Positions 10,764 to 20,143 of a stretch of 34,480 nucleotides of DNA are shown piece after piece. A program made the position numbers and the translations under genes. Positions within the stretch are counted from its first letter, which is position 1, and each line of letters starts with the position of its first letter. The DNA comes from Xanthobacteraceae bacterium (GTDB taxonomy: Bacteria; Pseudomonadota; Alphaproteobacteria; Rhizobiales; Xanthobacteraceae). Under the pieces are notes generated by a model. It did not search any database and was not told the origin of the DNA. It was given only the letters and a program-made list of their open reading frames with translations. The stretch is taken from NCBI GenBank assembly GCA_019241285.1, contig JAFAXD010000504.1:1-34480 (forward strand), written 5' to 3'.

Positions 10764-11780
10764 TCAGGTCGAGACCCGCTCCAGCCGGCTACGGTATTGC
10801 CCAGGCGACTGATCGAACCAGCGCTTGCAGGCGCGGAAGAAACTGGCTTGGTCGGCGAAGCCGAGCAGGTAGGCGGTCTGGCCGAGCGACAAATGCAGGC
10901 GGCCGAGGTACTGCTCGGCGAGTTCGCGGCGCGTATCGTCCAGCAATTTCTGAAACGAGGTCCCCTCGTCCTCGAGCCGCCGCTGCAAGGTGCGCTCGCT
11001 CAAGTGCAACTCGCTCGCCACATCGGTGCGGCGCGGCTCGCCATCGGGCAGGCGGCGGATGATCACTTCGCGAGCCCGGTTGCTGATCTGGCCGTGATCG
11101 AACTGCCGCAGATAGTCGCCGGCGTAGCGGTCATGCAGCTCCAGCAGCCGCGGATTGCAGGTCGGTAGAGGTGCGGTCATGTCATCTTTGGCAAACAACA
11201 GGCTGGTGAGCGGCGCATCAAACGAGACCGGACAGCGCAAGGCGGCACGGTAGGGTGCGACATCCGCGGGCGCCGGATAGGGCAGGGCGATGGCGCGCGG
11301 GTAGACCTCGCGCCCGGCGATCCAGCGGCAGAAGCCGAGCAGCGTGGCGATGATGAACTCGCCCCGCTGGCGTGGCACCGGCCGGCTGCCGCCGAACAGT
11401 TCGAATGAAATGCGATAGCCAGCTTGTTCCTCGGTCAGGGTCATGGTGAACGCGTCGCTGAGGATCAGCATGTAGCGGATCAGCCGCTCGTAAGCGGTGC
11501 GTAGATCGCTGCATGACATCATCGCATAGCCGACGACATCGAAGCTTGCTGGGCGCGCGACGTCATGTTGGGCAAGTCCGATCGCCGGATTGCCGGACTG
11601 CTCGGCGGCGAGCTCCCATAGGCGGCTGATTTGTTCGGTGGCGATGCGCGACCCCGGCGCGTCCAGGCTTTTCGGGTCGATGCCGGCGCCTTCCAGCAGC
11701 GCCGCGACATCAAGCCCCTCGGCGGCAAGCATGTCGATGGTGCTTCTCACCCAGACGCCGGATGTCGCCAGTTTGCGCAA
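10764..11780 (-). CDS. AraC-family transcriptional regulator (arabinose-binding-like N-terminus, C-terminal HTH)
   Basis: 338-aa ORF; C-terminal HTH_18 pattern (DVASELHLSERTLQRRLEDEGTSFQKLLDDTRRELAEQYLGRLHLSLGQTAYLLGFADQASFFRACKRWFDQSPGQYR). Confidence 0.93.
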   Translation of the reverse strand: MRKLATSGVWVRSTIDMLAAEGLDVAALLEGAGIDPKSLDAPGSRIATEQISRLWELAAEQSGNPAIGLAQHDVARPASFDVVGYAMMSCSDLRTAYERLIRYMLILSDAFTMTLTEEQAGYRISFELFGGSRPVPRQRGEFIIATLLGFCRWIAGREVYPRAIALPYPAPADVAPYRAALRCPVSFDAPLTSLLFAKDDMTAPLPTCNPRLLELHDRYAGDYLRQFDHGQISNRAREVIIRRLPDGEPRRTDVASELHLSERTLQRRLEDEGTSFQKLLDDTRRELAEQYLGRLHLSLGQTAYLLGFADQASFFRACKRWFDQSPGQYRSRLERVST

Positions 11781-11939
11781 CCGTCTGCTCCTCCCGCAGC
11801 ACTATGGCTTCCCAGGCCAGCGAATTGGCCGCCCGCGTCACTGACACGACCCCTTGCCGGCTTTAGCCTTCTTGTCATCGAGGCTGCGCAACCCCGGAAA
11901 CACGGGCTCGCCGCTCGGCTTTTAGGGGAGGAACATGCC

Positions 11940-13634
11940 ATGGAACTGCAATACTCGCCAGCGACCTTGGAATGCACTGGAACCGCCAAGCGACCGGCCA
12001 GCAAACCCTGGCTCGCGACTTATGGTTCAGCAATTCCGGCCGAAATCGCCCCAGATGCCCATGCGTCGGTGACCGACATGCTGGTCGAGGCGATGCAACG
12101 GTTTGCCGAGAAGCCGGCCTTCCGCTGCTTCGGCCAGACACTGACCTACGCCGACACCGACCGGCTCTCTGGCAACTTCGCGGCCTATCTGCAGAACGCC
12201 CTGGGCGTGCGCAAAGGCGATCGCATCGCCGTGATGCTCCCCAACATCCCAGCCTTCCCGCTCGCCATGTTGGGCATCGTGCGCGCCGGCGCCGTCCAGG
12301 TGAATGTCAACCCGCTCTACACGCCGCGCGAGCTGGAGCATCAGCTCAACGATGCCGGGGTCGAGACGATCGTGATCTACAGCGGCGTGTCTGCAACACT
12401 CGCCGAGATCATCAACAAGACCGCGGTCAAGCACGTCATCGTAGCGTCACCGGGCGACGGCACCGGCGCCAAGCTTCCTGGTCCCCCCATTGATGCGCGC
12501 CTGGCCGGCACGACTGGATTTGCTGATGCCCTGCAGCAGGGAGCGGATCTCAAATTTAGCCCGGTGCGGCTCTGCGGCGATGATCTGCTGTTCCTGCAGT
12601 ACACGGGCGGCACGACCGGCCTTTCCAAAGGCGCGGCGCTCTCCCACCGCAACCTCGTCGCCAACACCGAGCAGTTCAAGGCATTCGTGCAGCCGCACGT
12701 GCGGCGGCCGGGCGAAGAGGTCGTGGTCACCGCGCTACCGCTCTATCATGTGTTCGCCCTGATGGTGAATTTCATCAGCTACTTCTCACTCGGCGCCGAG
12801 AACTGGCTCGTTCCTAATCCACGCGACATGGATGGTTTCGTCGGCATCCTGCGCGAAGCGCGCTGCACAGTCTTCACCGGCGTGAACACGTTGTTCGGCG
12901 GGCTGGTGATGCATCCGAAGATCGGCGAGGTCGATTTCACGACCCTGCGCGTGGCGATCGGCGGTGGCGCCTCCGTGCATCCGGCCACTTCGGCGAAGTG
13001 GAAAGCGCTGACCGGCGGCGACATCCTGGAGGGGTATGGCCTCTCGGAAACGTCGCCGATCCTCACACTCAATCCGATGCGGGCGGAGCCTTTCACCGCA
13101 ACCGTCGGCCTGCCGCTCCCGTCGACGGACATCAAGCTGCTCGACGAAAACGATCAGGAAGCGCGGCTCGGAGAGGCCGGAGAGATCTGCGCCAAGGGCC
13201 CGCAGGTGATGCGGGGCTATTGGCAAAAGCCCGACGCGAACGCCGCGGCGTTCACGGCAGATGGTTATTTCCGCACCGGCGACATCGGTGTGTTCAACGA
13301 GAAAGGCTATCTGAAAATCGTCGATCGCAAGAAGGATATGATCATCGTCTCCGGCTTCAACGTCTATCCGAACGAGGTGGAGGCCGTTGCCGCAGCGTGT
13401 GCGGGCGTCGCCGAATGCGCCTGCGTTGGCCGGCCGGACGAGAAGACCGGTGAAGCGGTACGGTTATTCGTGGCCAAAGCCCCTGGCACCAGCCTGAGCG
13501 AGGATGATCTGATCGCCCACTGCCGGCGCGAGCTTGCGGCCTACAAGGTTCCCAAGGATGTGCGCTTCCTCGACGCGCTGCCCAAGTCGACGGTCGGCAA
13601 AATCCTGCGCCGCGAGTTGCGCGATCAAGCATAG
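11940..13634 (+). CDS. Long-chain acyl-CoA ligase / AMP-dependent synthetase
   Basis: 564 aa from ATG 11940 preceded by AGGGGAGGAAC. Motifs: LQYTGGTTGLSKGAALSHRN, EGYGLSETSP, DGYFRTGDIGVFNEKGYLKIVDRKKDMIIVSGFNVYPNEVE, PKSTVGKILRRELR. Confidence 0.95.
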   Translation: MELQYSPATLECTGTAKRPASKPWLATYGSAIPAEIAPDAHASVTDMLVEAMQRFAEKPAFRCFGQTLTYADTDRLSGNFAAYLQNALGVRKGDRIAVMLPNIPAFPLAMLGIVRAGAVQVNVNPLYTPRELEHQLNDAGVETIVIYSGVSATLAEIINKTAVKHVIVASPGDGTGAKLPGPPIDARLAGTTGFADALQQGADLKFSPVRLCGDDLLFLQYTGGTTGLSKGAALSHRNLVANTEQFKAFVQPHVRRPGEEVVVTALPLYHVFALMVNFISYFSLGAENWLVPNPRDMDGFVGILREARCTVFTGVNTLFGGLVMHPKIGEVDFTTLRVAIGGGASVHPATSAKWKALTGGDILEGYGLSETSPILTLNPMRAEPFTATVGLPLPSTDIKLLDENDQEARLGEAGEICAKGPQVMRGYWQKPDANAAAFTADGYFRTGDIGVFNEKGYLKIVDRKKDMIIVSGFNVYPNEVEAVAAACAGVAECACVGRPDEKTGEAVRLFVAKAPGTSLSEDDLIAHCRRELAAYKVPKDVRFLDALPKSTVGKILRRELRDQA

Positions 13635-13642
13635 GTGCAATC

Positions 13643-14125
13643 ATGGCCATCCAGAATTACCACATGGACACGATCAGCCAGTTCGTCGGACGCGAGCTTG
13701 GTGTCTCGGACTGGGTCGAGATCACCCAGGACCGCATCAATCAATTCGCTGACTGCACCGGGGATCGGCAATGGATTCATGTCGACCCTGAGCGTGCGCG
13801 GCGCGAGAGCCCGTTCGGCGCCACCATCGCGCACGGCTATCTCACCTTGTCGCTGATTGGCGCGATGGTGCTCGAGCTGGGCGTTGTTCCGCCTGATGCG
13901 GCGAGCGGGCTCAATTACGGATTGGATAAAGCGCGGTTCATCGCACCTGTGAAAGCCGGCGCCCGCGTACGCACCCGTGCGAACCTGCTCTCGGCCGAGC
14001 CGCAGTCGGGCGGGCGCCATCTGCTCAAGCTGCAATGCACGCTCGAAATCGAAGGTGAAGCCAAACCCGCCCTGGTGGCCGAGGTGCTGTGCATGCTGAT
14101 CGGCAAACCGGCACCGGTGGCTTAA
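13643..14125 (+). CDS. MaoC-like (R)-enoyl-CoA hydratase / hotdog dehydratase
   Basis: 160-aa ORF 8 bp downstream of the acyl-CoA ligase; hydratase-2-like motif (DRINQFADCTGDRQWIHVDPERARRESPFGATIAHGYLTLSL). Confidence 0.92.
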   Translation: MAIQNYHMDTISQFVGRELGVSDWVEITQDRINQFADCTGDRQWIHVDPERARRESPFGATIAHGYLTLSLIGAMVLELGVVPPDAASGLNYGLDKARFIAPVKAGARVRTRANLLSAEPQSGGRHLLKLQCTLEIEGEAKPALVAEVLCMLIGKPAPVA

Positions 14126-14152
14126 CGCAGAACAAAAATTGGGAGGAACACC

Positions 14153-15853
14153 ATGGCAAGCGCCCAAGCGCAAGCGTTCGACCAGGACATCCGCGACCAG
14201 GCGGCGCAAAACACGCTCTCGGCAAACCCGCTGGTCGGCGTGCGAGGATATGACGTCATCGATGCGGCGCGGGTGCTGCTGGGGCGAATGGTGGCCAGTC
14301 CGCGGGTGACCACCGAGCTCTGCCTCTCTCTGCTCGGTGAGCTTGGGCGGATCGGCACTGGCACGTCCCAGATTGCGCCGGATCCACGCGACAAACGCTT
14401 TGCCGATCCAGCCTGGAAAGAGAGCTTTGCCTACCGTGCGCTGGCGCAGTCTTATCTGGCCTGGGCTGGTCTGCTCAATCAATTCGTCGACAAAGCCGTG
14501 CTGGAGAAACGCGACGCTGAGCGCGCGCGCTTCGTCGTGTCGTTGATCGTCGATGCGTTTGCGCCGACCAATGCGCTCGCCGGCAATCCGGCGGCGCTGA
14601 AGAAGCTCGTCGATACCGGCGGCGTGAGTTTCCTCAAGGGCCTTGAGAATTTTGTCGGCGATTTCGCCCGCAACGGCGGCATGCCGGCGCAGGTTGACAC
14701 GCGCAAATTCGCCGTCGGCACAAATCTGGCGACCACGCCGGGATCGGTCGTTTATCGCAGCCCGGTCATGGAGCTGATTCAGTACGGACCGGTGCGCCCG
14801 GAGGTTCACTCCCGTCCGCTGCTGATCGCGCCGCCGCAGATCAACAAATTCTATGTATTCGATCTCGAGCCGGACAAGAGCATCATCGGGCTCGCGCTCA
14901 AAGGCGACCTGCAGACATTCGCGATCAGCTGGAAGAACCCGACCGCCGCCGAGGCTCACTTTGGCCTCGACACCTATGTGGAAGCCGTCGAGGACGCGGT
15001 CGATGTGATCTGCGAGATCACGGGCAGTAAGGACGTCAATATCTGGGGCTCATGCTCCGGCGGCATCACCACATCTGCGTTCTTGGCAAACCTCGCAGCC
15101 CGCGGTCTGCCGAAGGTGCATAGCGCTACCATCGCGGTCTGCCTGCTCGATATGAGCGTCGCCCAGGGTACGACGGCCGGCATGTTCGTCACGCCGGAAT
15201 CGATTGTCGCTGCAAAGCGCGCGTCGCAACTCGCCGGCGTCGTCGAAGGGCAGGAACTGGCGCGCATGTTTGCCTGGATGCGCCCCAACGACCTGATCTG
15301 GAACTACTGGGTCAACAACTATCTGCTCGGTAATGCGCCACCCGCGTTCGACGTGCTCTACTGGAACAACGATACGACGCGCTTGCCGGCCCGGCTGCAC
15401 GGCGACTTCCTTGACCTGCTGACGACCAATCCGTTCGTCAATCCCGGCCGCCTGACGTTGCGCGGCACGCCGCTCGACATGCGTCGTCTCGATATGGACA
15501 GCTACGTGATTGCGGGTCTCTCCGATCACATCACGCCCTGGCAAGGCTGCTACAACACGGCGAAGCTTTACGGACCGCGCAGCACGTTCGTGCTCTCCAA
15601 CAGCGGCCACATCCAGAGCTTGCTCAATCCGCCGGGCAATCCCAAGGCGTCGTTCTGGGCCGGCGCCGCACACGCGGCAACGCCGGACGCGTGGCTGGGG
15701 CAAGCCGAGAAGCACAGCGGAAGCTGGTGGCCGCACTGGCTCGAATGGATCAAGGCGCGTTCAGGCGAACTGATGGCGGCCCCGGCGGCGCTGGGCAGCG
15801 CGCAAAATCCGCCGCTCGCACCGGCGCCCGGTCAATATGTGATGGAGCATTAA
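14153..15853 (+). CDS. phaC: Polyhydroxyalkanoate synthase, class II-like
   Basis: 566-aa ORF with lipase-box-like GSCSGG (15047-15064) in NIWGSCSGGITTSAFLANLAARG, late Asp in GLSDHITPW, and SNSGHIQSLLNPPGNPKASFW. RBS GGGAGGA upstream. Confidence 0.93.
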   Translation: MASAQAQAFDQDIRDQAAQNTLSANPLVGVRGYDVIDAARVLLGRMVASPRVTTELCLSLLGELGRIGTGTSQIAPDPRDKRFADPAWKESFAYRALAQSYLAWAGLLNQFVDKAVLEKRDAERARFVVSLIVDAFAPTNALAGNPAALKKLVDTGGVSFLKGLENFVGDFARNGGMPAQVDTRKFAVGTNLATTPGSVVYRSPVMELIQYGPVRPEVHSRPLLIAPPQINKFYVFDLEPDKSIIGLALKGDLQTFAISWKNPTAAEAHFGLDTYVEAVEDAVDVICEITGSKDVNIWGSCSGGITTSAFLANLAARGLPKVHSATIAVCLLDMSVAQGTTAGMFVTPESIVAAKRASQLAGVVEGQELARMFAWMRPNDLIWNYWVNNYLLGNAPPAFDVLYWNNDTTRLPARLHGDFLDLLTTNPFVNPGRLTLRGTPLDMRRLDMDSYVIAGLSDHITPWQGCYNTAKLYGPRSTFVLSNSGHIQSLLNPPGNPKASFWAGAAHAATPDAWLGQAEKHSGSWWPHWLEWIKARSGELMAAPAALGSAQNPPLAPAPGQYVMEH

Positions 15854-16642
15854 GTGCAGATCAGCACACACGACCTCGGCGGCCAAACCGTGCGGGTCGG
15901 CATCCGGCCCGGCGAAACCGACGGTCCGCCGCTGCTGTTGTTCAATGGCATTGGCGCCAATATCGAGCTGATGCAGCCGTTTGTTGACGCATTGGAAGGG
16001 CACGCGACGATCGTGTTCGACGTGCCCGGGGTGGGCGGATCACCCGCGCCATGGCTGCCGTATCGCCCCTCGAGCTTGGCGATCCTCAGCGCGCGGCTAC
16101 TCGATCGCTTGGGCTACGACCAGGTTGATGTGCTGGGAGTGTCCTGGGGTGGGGCGCTTGCTCAGCAATTCGCGTTCGCGCATGCCAAGCGCTGCCGCCG
16201 CCTCATTCTTGCTGCGACCTCGCCCGGCCACCTGATGGTTCCCGGCAAACTCTCCGCAATGCTCAAAATGGCGACGCCGCGTCGCTATAAGGACCCAGAT
16301 TACATGCGCCAGTTTGCCGGCGAGATCTATGGCGGCGCCTTGCGCGATGCGCCGGACCATGTCGGAGCGCATCTGCGCCATGTGCGCTGGTCGAGCGACT
16401 ATGGTTATTACCTGCAGCTGTTCGCCTGCTTCGGCTGGAGCAGCCTGCCGTGGCTTCCTTTTCTACGCCAGCCTACGCTGGTCATGGTGGGCGATGACGA
16501 TCCGCTGGTGCCGGTTGCCAACGGTCACATCCTGACGCGGCTCATCCCCGATGCACGCCTGGTCAGGATCGACGATGGTCACCTGTTTTTACTGACGAGT
16601 GCGGAGCAATCCGCGCGCATCGTTTCCGAATTTTTGAATTGA
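15854..16642 (+). CDS. phaZ: Alpha/beta hydrolase, medium-chain-length PHA depolymerase-like
   Basis: 262-aa ORF starting at GTG immediately after the phaC stop. LLLFNGIGANIELMQPFVDAL, FDVPGVGGSPAPWLPYR, nucleophile elbow GVSWGGALAQQFA, YGYYLQLFACFGWSSLPWL, GDDDPLVP, DDGHLFLLT. Confidence 0.88.
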   Translation: MQISTHDLGGQTVRVGIRPGETDGPPLLLFNGIGANIELMQPFVDALEGHATIVFDVPGVGGSPAPWLPYRPSSLAILSARLLDRLGYDQVDVLGVSWGGALAQQFAFAHAKRCRRLILAATSPGHLMVPGKLSAMLKMATPRRYKDPDYMRQFAGEIYGGALRDAPDHVGAHLRHVRWSSDYGYYLQLFACFGWSSLPWLPFLRQPTLVMVGDDDPLVPVANGHILTRLIPDARLVRIDDGHLFLLTSAEQSARIVSEFLN

Positions 16643-16746
16643 GGCGGTGCGCGTCGCAATGATCACGCGAGAGTGAGCGCAAGGATTTTCGCTCGTGGCT
16701 ATGCTGCGGCAAGTCTCGGCATAGTAACGACCGGAAGGCAGGGAGC

Positions 16747-17520
16747 ATGACCCCGATCTCACGCAGCTCGATCTCGTCCGCGGTAGCCTTTCTGGTTGTA
16801 TCAATGGTTAGCGCTGGTTGTTTCGCGCCCATCGCCGCTTTCGCGCAGGGTGCCCCTGACTACGCCGCGATCGTGGCCGCGCCGGACCGCAGCGACGCCG
16901 ATCGCAAGACCGACGAGCGCCGCGATCCGATCAAGCTCCTGGAGTTCAGCGGTGCACGCCCCGGCACGAAGGTGCTCGATATGGGTGCGGGCGGCGGCTA
17001 CAGTTCGGAGCTTATGGCGCGCGGGGTGGCGCCGGGCGGGACCGTCTACGCGCAGAATCCGCCCGATTTTCCCGAACGCGGCAAGGCGCGGTTCGATGCG
17101 CGGCTGCAGACGCCGGGCGGCAAGAACATCGTCGGCCTGACGCGGCCGTTCGACGATCCGGTGCCGGCGGATGTGCATGATCTCGATCTCATTACATTCC
17201 TGTTCTTCTATCACGACACGACCTACATGAATGTCGATCGTGCCGCGATGAACCGCAAGCTGTTCGACGCGCTCAAGCCCGGCGGCATTCTGATCATCGC
17301 TGATCATTCGGCGCGGCTCGGCGATGGCACCACCGTCGGCAAGACCTTGCATCGCATCGAGCAGGCCGCCGTGCAACGCGAGGTCGAGAACGCCGGATTC
17401 AAGCTCGTGGGCGAGGGCAACTTCTGGCGTCATCCGGAGGACCCGCGCGATTTCTCGATCCAGCCCGTCTCCGGCAAGCCGGTCGATGAGTTCGCGTTGA
17501 AGTTCCAGAAGCCGAACTAA
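16747..17520 (+). CDS. Class I SAM-dependent methyltransferase-fold protein with predicted signal peptide
   Basis: 257-aa ORF. N-terminus MTPISRSSISSAVAFLVVSMVSAGCFAPIAAFAQG resembles a signal peptide; SAM motif VLDMGAGGGYSSELMARGVAPGG; DHSARLGDGTTVG. Confidence 0.85.
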   Translation: MTPISRSSISSAVAFLVVSMVSAGCFAPIAAFAQGAPDYAAIVAAPDRSDADRKTDERRDPIKLLEFSGARPGTKVLDMGAGGGYSSELMARGVAPGGTVYAQNPPDFPERGKARFDARLQTPGGKNIVGLTRPFDDPVPADVHDLDLITFLFFYHDTTYMNVDRAAMNRKLFDALKPGGILIIADHSARLGDGTTVGKTLHRIEQAAVQREVENAGFKLVGEGNFWRHPEDPRDFSIQPVSGKPVDEFALKFQKPN

Positions 17521-17544
17521 ACTAAAAATTCGCCCGCCGATCCA

Positions 17545-17625
17545 CGTCATTGCGAGCGAAGCGAAGCAATCCAGTGCTGAGCCGCCACACTGGATTGCTT
17601 CGTCGCTGCGCTCCTCGCAACGACG
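17545..17625. repeat. Palindromic dispersed repeat, copy 1 (possible bidirectional terminator)
   Basis: CGTCATTGCGAGCGAAGCGAAGCAATCCAG ... CTGGATTGCTTCGTCGCTGCGCTCCTCGCAACGACG: long near-perfect inverted repeat, lying between two convergent genes. A second copy is at 32018-32099. Confidence 0.9.
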
Positions 17626-17673
17626 TAGATCGCCGGGACAGCTTGGTGATGACGGAAAGTCCCGGGAACGCGC

Positions 17674-18714
17674 CTACGCGGTCTGGCGCAGCGGCTGCGC
17701 AGCGCGCCGCCATTGCCTGGTGTTCAGGTAGGTCTCCAGCGTGAGTGGCTCGCCTTCGAACGGCGGGCGCTTGACCTCGACGCCGGTGAAGCCGGACGCC
17801 TCCTCGAACCAGCTCTTCGGCGGAGGGAAACCCCAGCGATTGCCGTTGGATTTGCCGTCCACCATGCAGGCGACCGGCTCGTCGTAGCGGTCGACAACCT
17901 GAATGGCTGGAAGCAACAACTCGGTGCGATGTCCGTCGGGATCGCGCAGGTAGACATAGTAGGAATGTCCATGCCCATGCCGTCCCGGGCCGTGCTCGAT
18001 GCGATCGGCAAAACCGATGTTGCCGGCGGTGTCGAGCCCGCGCACGATGTCATAGAGCGACTCGACCACATAGCCGCAATGATGAAAGCGCGGCCCCGAG
18101 CGATGCAGGAACACGATGTCCCACGGATTGCTCTTGCGGTAGAGAAACGTGCCGACGACCGCGCCGGCGCCCTGCACGACGATGTAGTCTGAAATGCGAA
18201 AGCCCAGGTCCATGTAGAACCTGGCGGCAGCAAGCACGTCGGGCACCAGCACTTGATAATGATCCATGCGCAGCGCACGGGCGCCCTGGTGCGTGTTCAC
18301 CTCGACATGGAGCCGCGGTTTGGTCTGCATGGTCGCGCAGAGCTCGACGGGCGTGCCCATGGCATCGAGAAAACGCAACGTACGCGTCTGAAACGGCACC
18401 TCGATGAATTTCGCCGGAACACCGGCCTGGTCGAAATGGAACTTGGCTTTGTCGAGGTCTTCCTCGCCAAACACGTGCATGCCGACACATTCGCAGGTCG
18501 GCTCGGCAGCCGTTTTCTTCAACGTGAGGCTATGATGTCCGCGCTCCTCGACGCCGCGCAAAAAGATCGTGTTGGCATCTTCGTCGCTGACCAGGAGGCC
18601 GAGCACTTGGGTATAGAAATCGCGGCTGGCGGGCAGGTCCTGCGCGGTCAGCACCAGATGGCTGGCGCGGGTGATGTTGAACGGCGGATTGAAATTGGTT
18701 TGCGGAATTACCAT
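17674..18714 (-). CDS. VOC-family extradiol ring-cleavage dioxygenase (catechol 2,3-dioxygenase-like)
   Basis: Two tandem VOC modules (ITRASHLVLTAQDLPASRDFYTQVLGLLVSDED and RMDHYQVLVPDVLAAARFYMDLGFRISDY), HHCGYVVESLYDIVRGLDTAG, YYVYLRDPDGHRTELL. Start set at MVIPQTNFNPPFN (18714) instead of 18837. Confidence 0.88.
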   Translation of the reverse strand: MVIPQTNFNPPFNITRASHLVLTAQDLPASRDFYTQVLGLLVSDEDANTIFLRGVEERGHHSLTLKKTAAEPTCECVGMHVFGEEDLDKAKFHFDQAGVPAKFIEVPFQTRTLRFLDAMGTPVELCATMQTKPRLHVEVNTHQGARALRMDHYQVLVPDVLAAARFYMDLGFRISDYIVVQGAGAVVGTFLYRKSNPWDIVFLHRSGPRFHHCGYVVESLYDIVRGLDTAGNIGFADRIEHGPGRHGHGHSYYVYLRDPDGHRTELLLPAIQVVDRYDEPVACMVDGKSNGNRWGFPPPKSWFEEASGFTGVEVKRPPFEGEPLTLETYLNTRQWRRAAQPLRQTA

Positions 18715-18932
18715 GGCGTGTTCCTTCCAAAATCGTGTTTTTGCTGCACCCAGAGCGCGTGAATTTTGCACAGACGGCCGCGCCGCGCCATGCGCGGCGA
18801 CAAAACCTGCGGCGACGAACGCGCGGCTCCCATTCACAAAGCCGATTTCCAGGTCGGGGAAACTTCCTCTAGAGTGGGTCCAAGCTCATGCACGACGCTG
18901 CCGGACTCCACGGCGGCGCGAGGGAGGAACAG

Positions 18933-20138
18933 ATGTCCATATCGCGCAAGGGCGGAATCTCCCGCCGCAGGTTCATGGCCACCAGCGCCGGCGTGGTGCT
19001 TGCCGCCAACTTTCCGGCTCCTGCGATCCTGGCGCAGTCCCGCGCCCCCCTGCGCCTCGGCAATCTCAACTCGTTCACCGGCGCCATCGCTTATTCGGCC
19101 GAGAACAATCTCAACGGCATGAACCTCTATTTCGACAGCATCGGCGGCTCGGTCGCCGGCCGTAAGGTCGAGATCATCAAGGAGGACGATCAGTTCAGTC
19201 CGCAGATCGGGTTGCAGAAGGCGAAGAAGCTCGTTGAGAGCGACAAGGTCGACATGCTGGTCGGCGTGCAGGCCAGCAATGTGGCGCTCGCCGTTCTCAA
19301 CTACGCCAAGCAGCAGAAGGCGTTCTACATCGTGTCCGGTGCGGGCACCGATGCGATCACCTGGGATCGCTATCCGTATCTCTTCCGCACCTCGATCTCC
19401 GCCTATCAGCTGAGCACGCCGATGGCGGGCTACGTCTACGACAATCTCGGCAAGGAGATCGTCACCACCGCTTCGGATTATGCGGGCGGGCGTGACGTGA
19501 TTGCCGAGTTCAAGGCGCCGTTCATTGCCAAGGGCGGCAAGGTGCTCAAAGAGATTTGGCCGCCGCTGAACACCACCGACTTCAGCCCGTATCTGGTCGA
19601 CATCAAGTCGATCAATCCGCCGGTGACCTACGACTTCATGCCGGGCGCGGATGCCATTCGCTTCATTCAGCAATATCACGAGTTCGGGTTGTTGGAGAAA
19701 ATGCCGCTCACCGGCTTCACCATCATCGATTCGCTCACCCTCAAGGCGCTGGGCAAGGCAGCGGTGGGCGTGATCTCTGCCACCACCTACACGGACACGG
19801 TGGACAACCCGGAGAGCCGGAAATTCGTCGCCGACTATCAGGCCAAATATAACGCACTTCCCGACATCTTCTCCGACTACGGCTACGTGGCGGCGCGCGC
19901 CATCGACGAGGCGCTCAAGCTCACCGATGGCGACACCTCGGACAAGGACAAGCTCGCTGAGGCCATGACCAAGATCAAGTTCAACGCGCCGCGCGGACCC
20001 TGGCGCATGGACCCGGTCGTGCACAATCCGATCCAGGATATTCACGTCTGCCAAGTGGTCGAGAAGGACGGAAAAGTCACCAGCAAGGTGCTGACGACCT
20101 TCAAGGATGTCGCCGATCCCGGCAAGAAGATGTACTGA
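18933..20138 (+). CDS. ABC transporter substrate-binding protein (branched-chain amino acid/aromatic type), Tat-like signal
   Basis: Start MSISRKGGISRRRFMATSAGVVLAANFPAPAILA with twin-arginine motif RRRFM; PLRLGNLNSFTGAIAY...NGMNLYFDSIGGSVAGRKVEIIKEDDQ typical of type I periplasmic binding proteins. Confidence 0.9.
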   Translation: MSISRKGGISRRRFMATSAGVVLAANFPAPAILAQSRAPLRLGNLNSFTGAIAYSAENNLNGMNLYFDSIGGSVAGRKVEIIKEDDQFSPQIGLQKAKKLVESDKVDMLVGVQASNVALAVLNYAKQQKAFYIVSGAGTDAITWDRYPYLFRTSISAYQLSTPMAGYVYDNLGKEIVTTASDYAGGRDVIAEFKAPFIAKGGKVLKEIWPPLNTTDFSPYLVDIKSINPPVTYDFMPGADAIRFIQQYHEFGLLEKMPLTGFTIIDSLTLKALGKAAVGVISATTYTDTVDNPESRKFVADYQAKYNALPDIFSDYGYVAARAIDEALKLTDGDTSDKDKLAEAMTKIKFNAPRGPWRMDPVVHNPIQDIHVCQVVEKDGKVTSKVLTTFKDVADPGKKMY

Positions 20139-20143
20139 ACACC

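Noticed and set aside
11631-11939. N-terminal extension of the acyl-CoA ligase ORF
   Set aside because: It overlaps the antisense AraC gene and has no family similarity; ATG 11940 has a clear RBS.
13625-14959. 444-aa antisense ORF across MaoC and phaC
   Set aside because: Shadow ORF antisense to two well-supported genes.
18834-20054. 406-aa antisense ORF opposite the substrate-binding protein
   Set aside because: Composition-driven shadow ORF with no recognisable domain.
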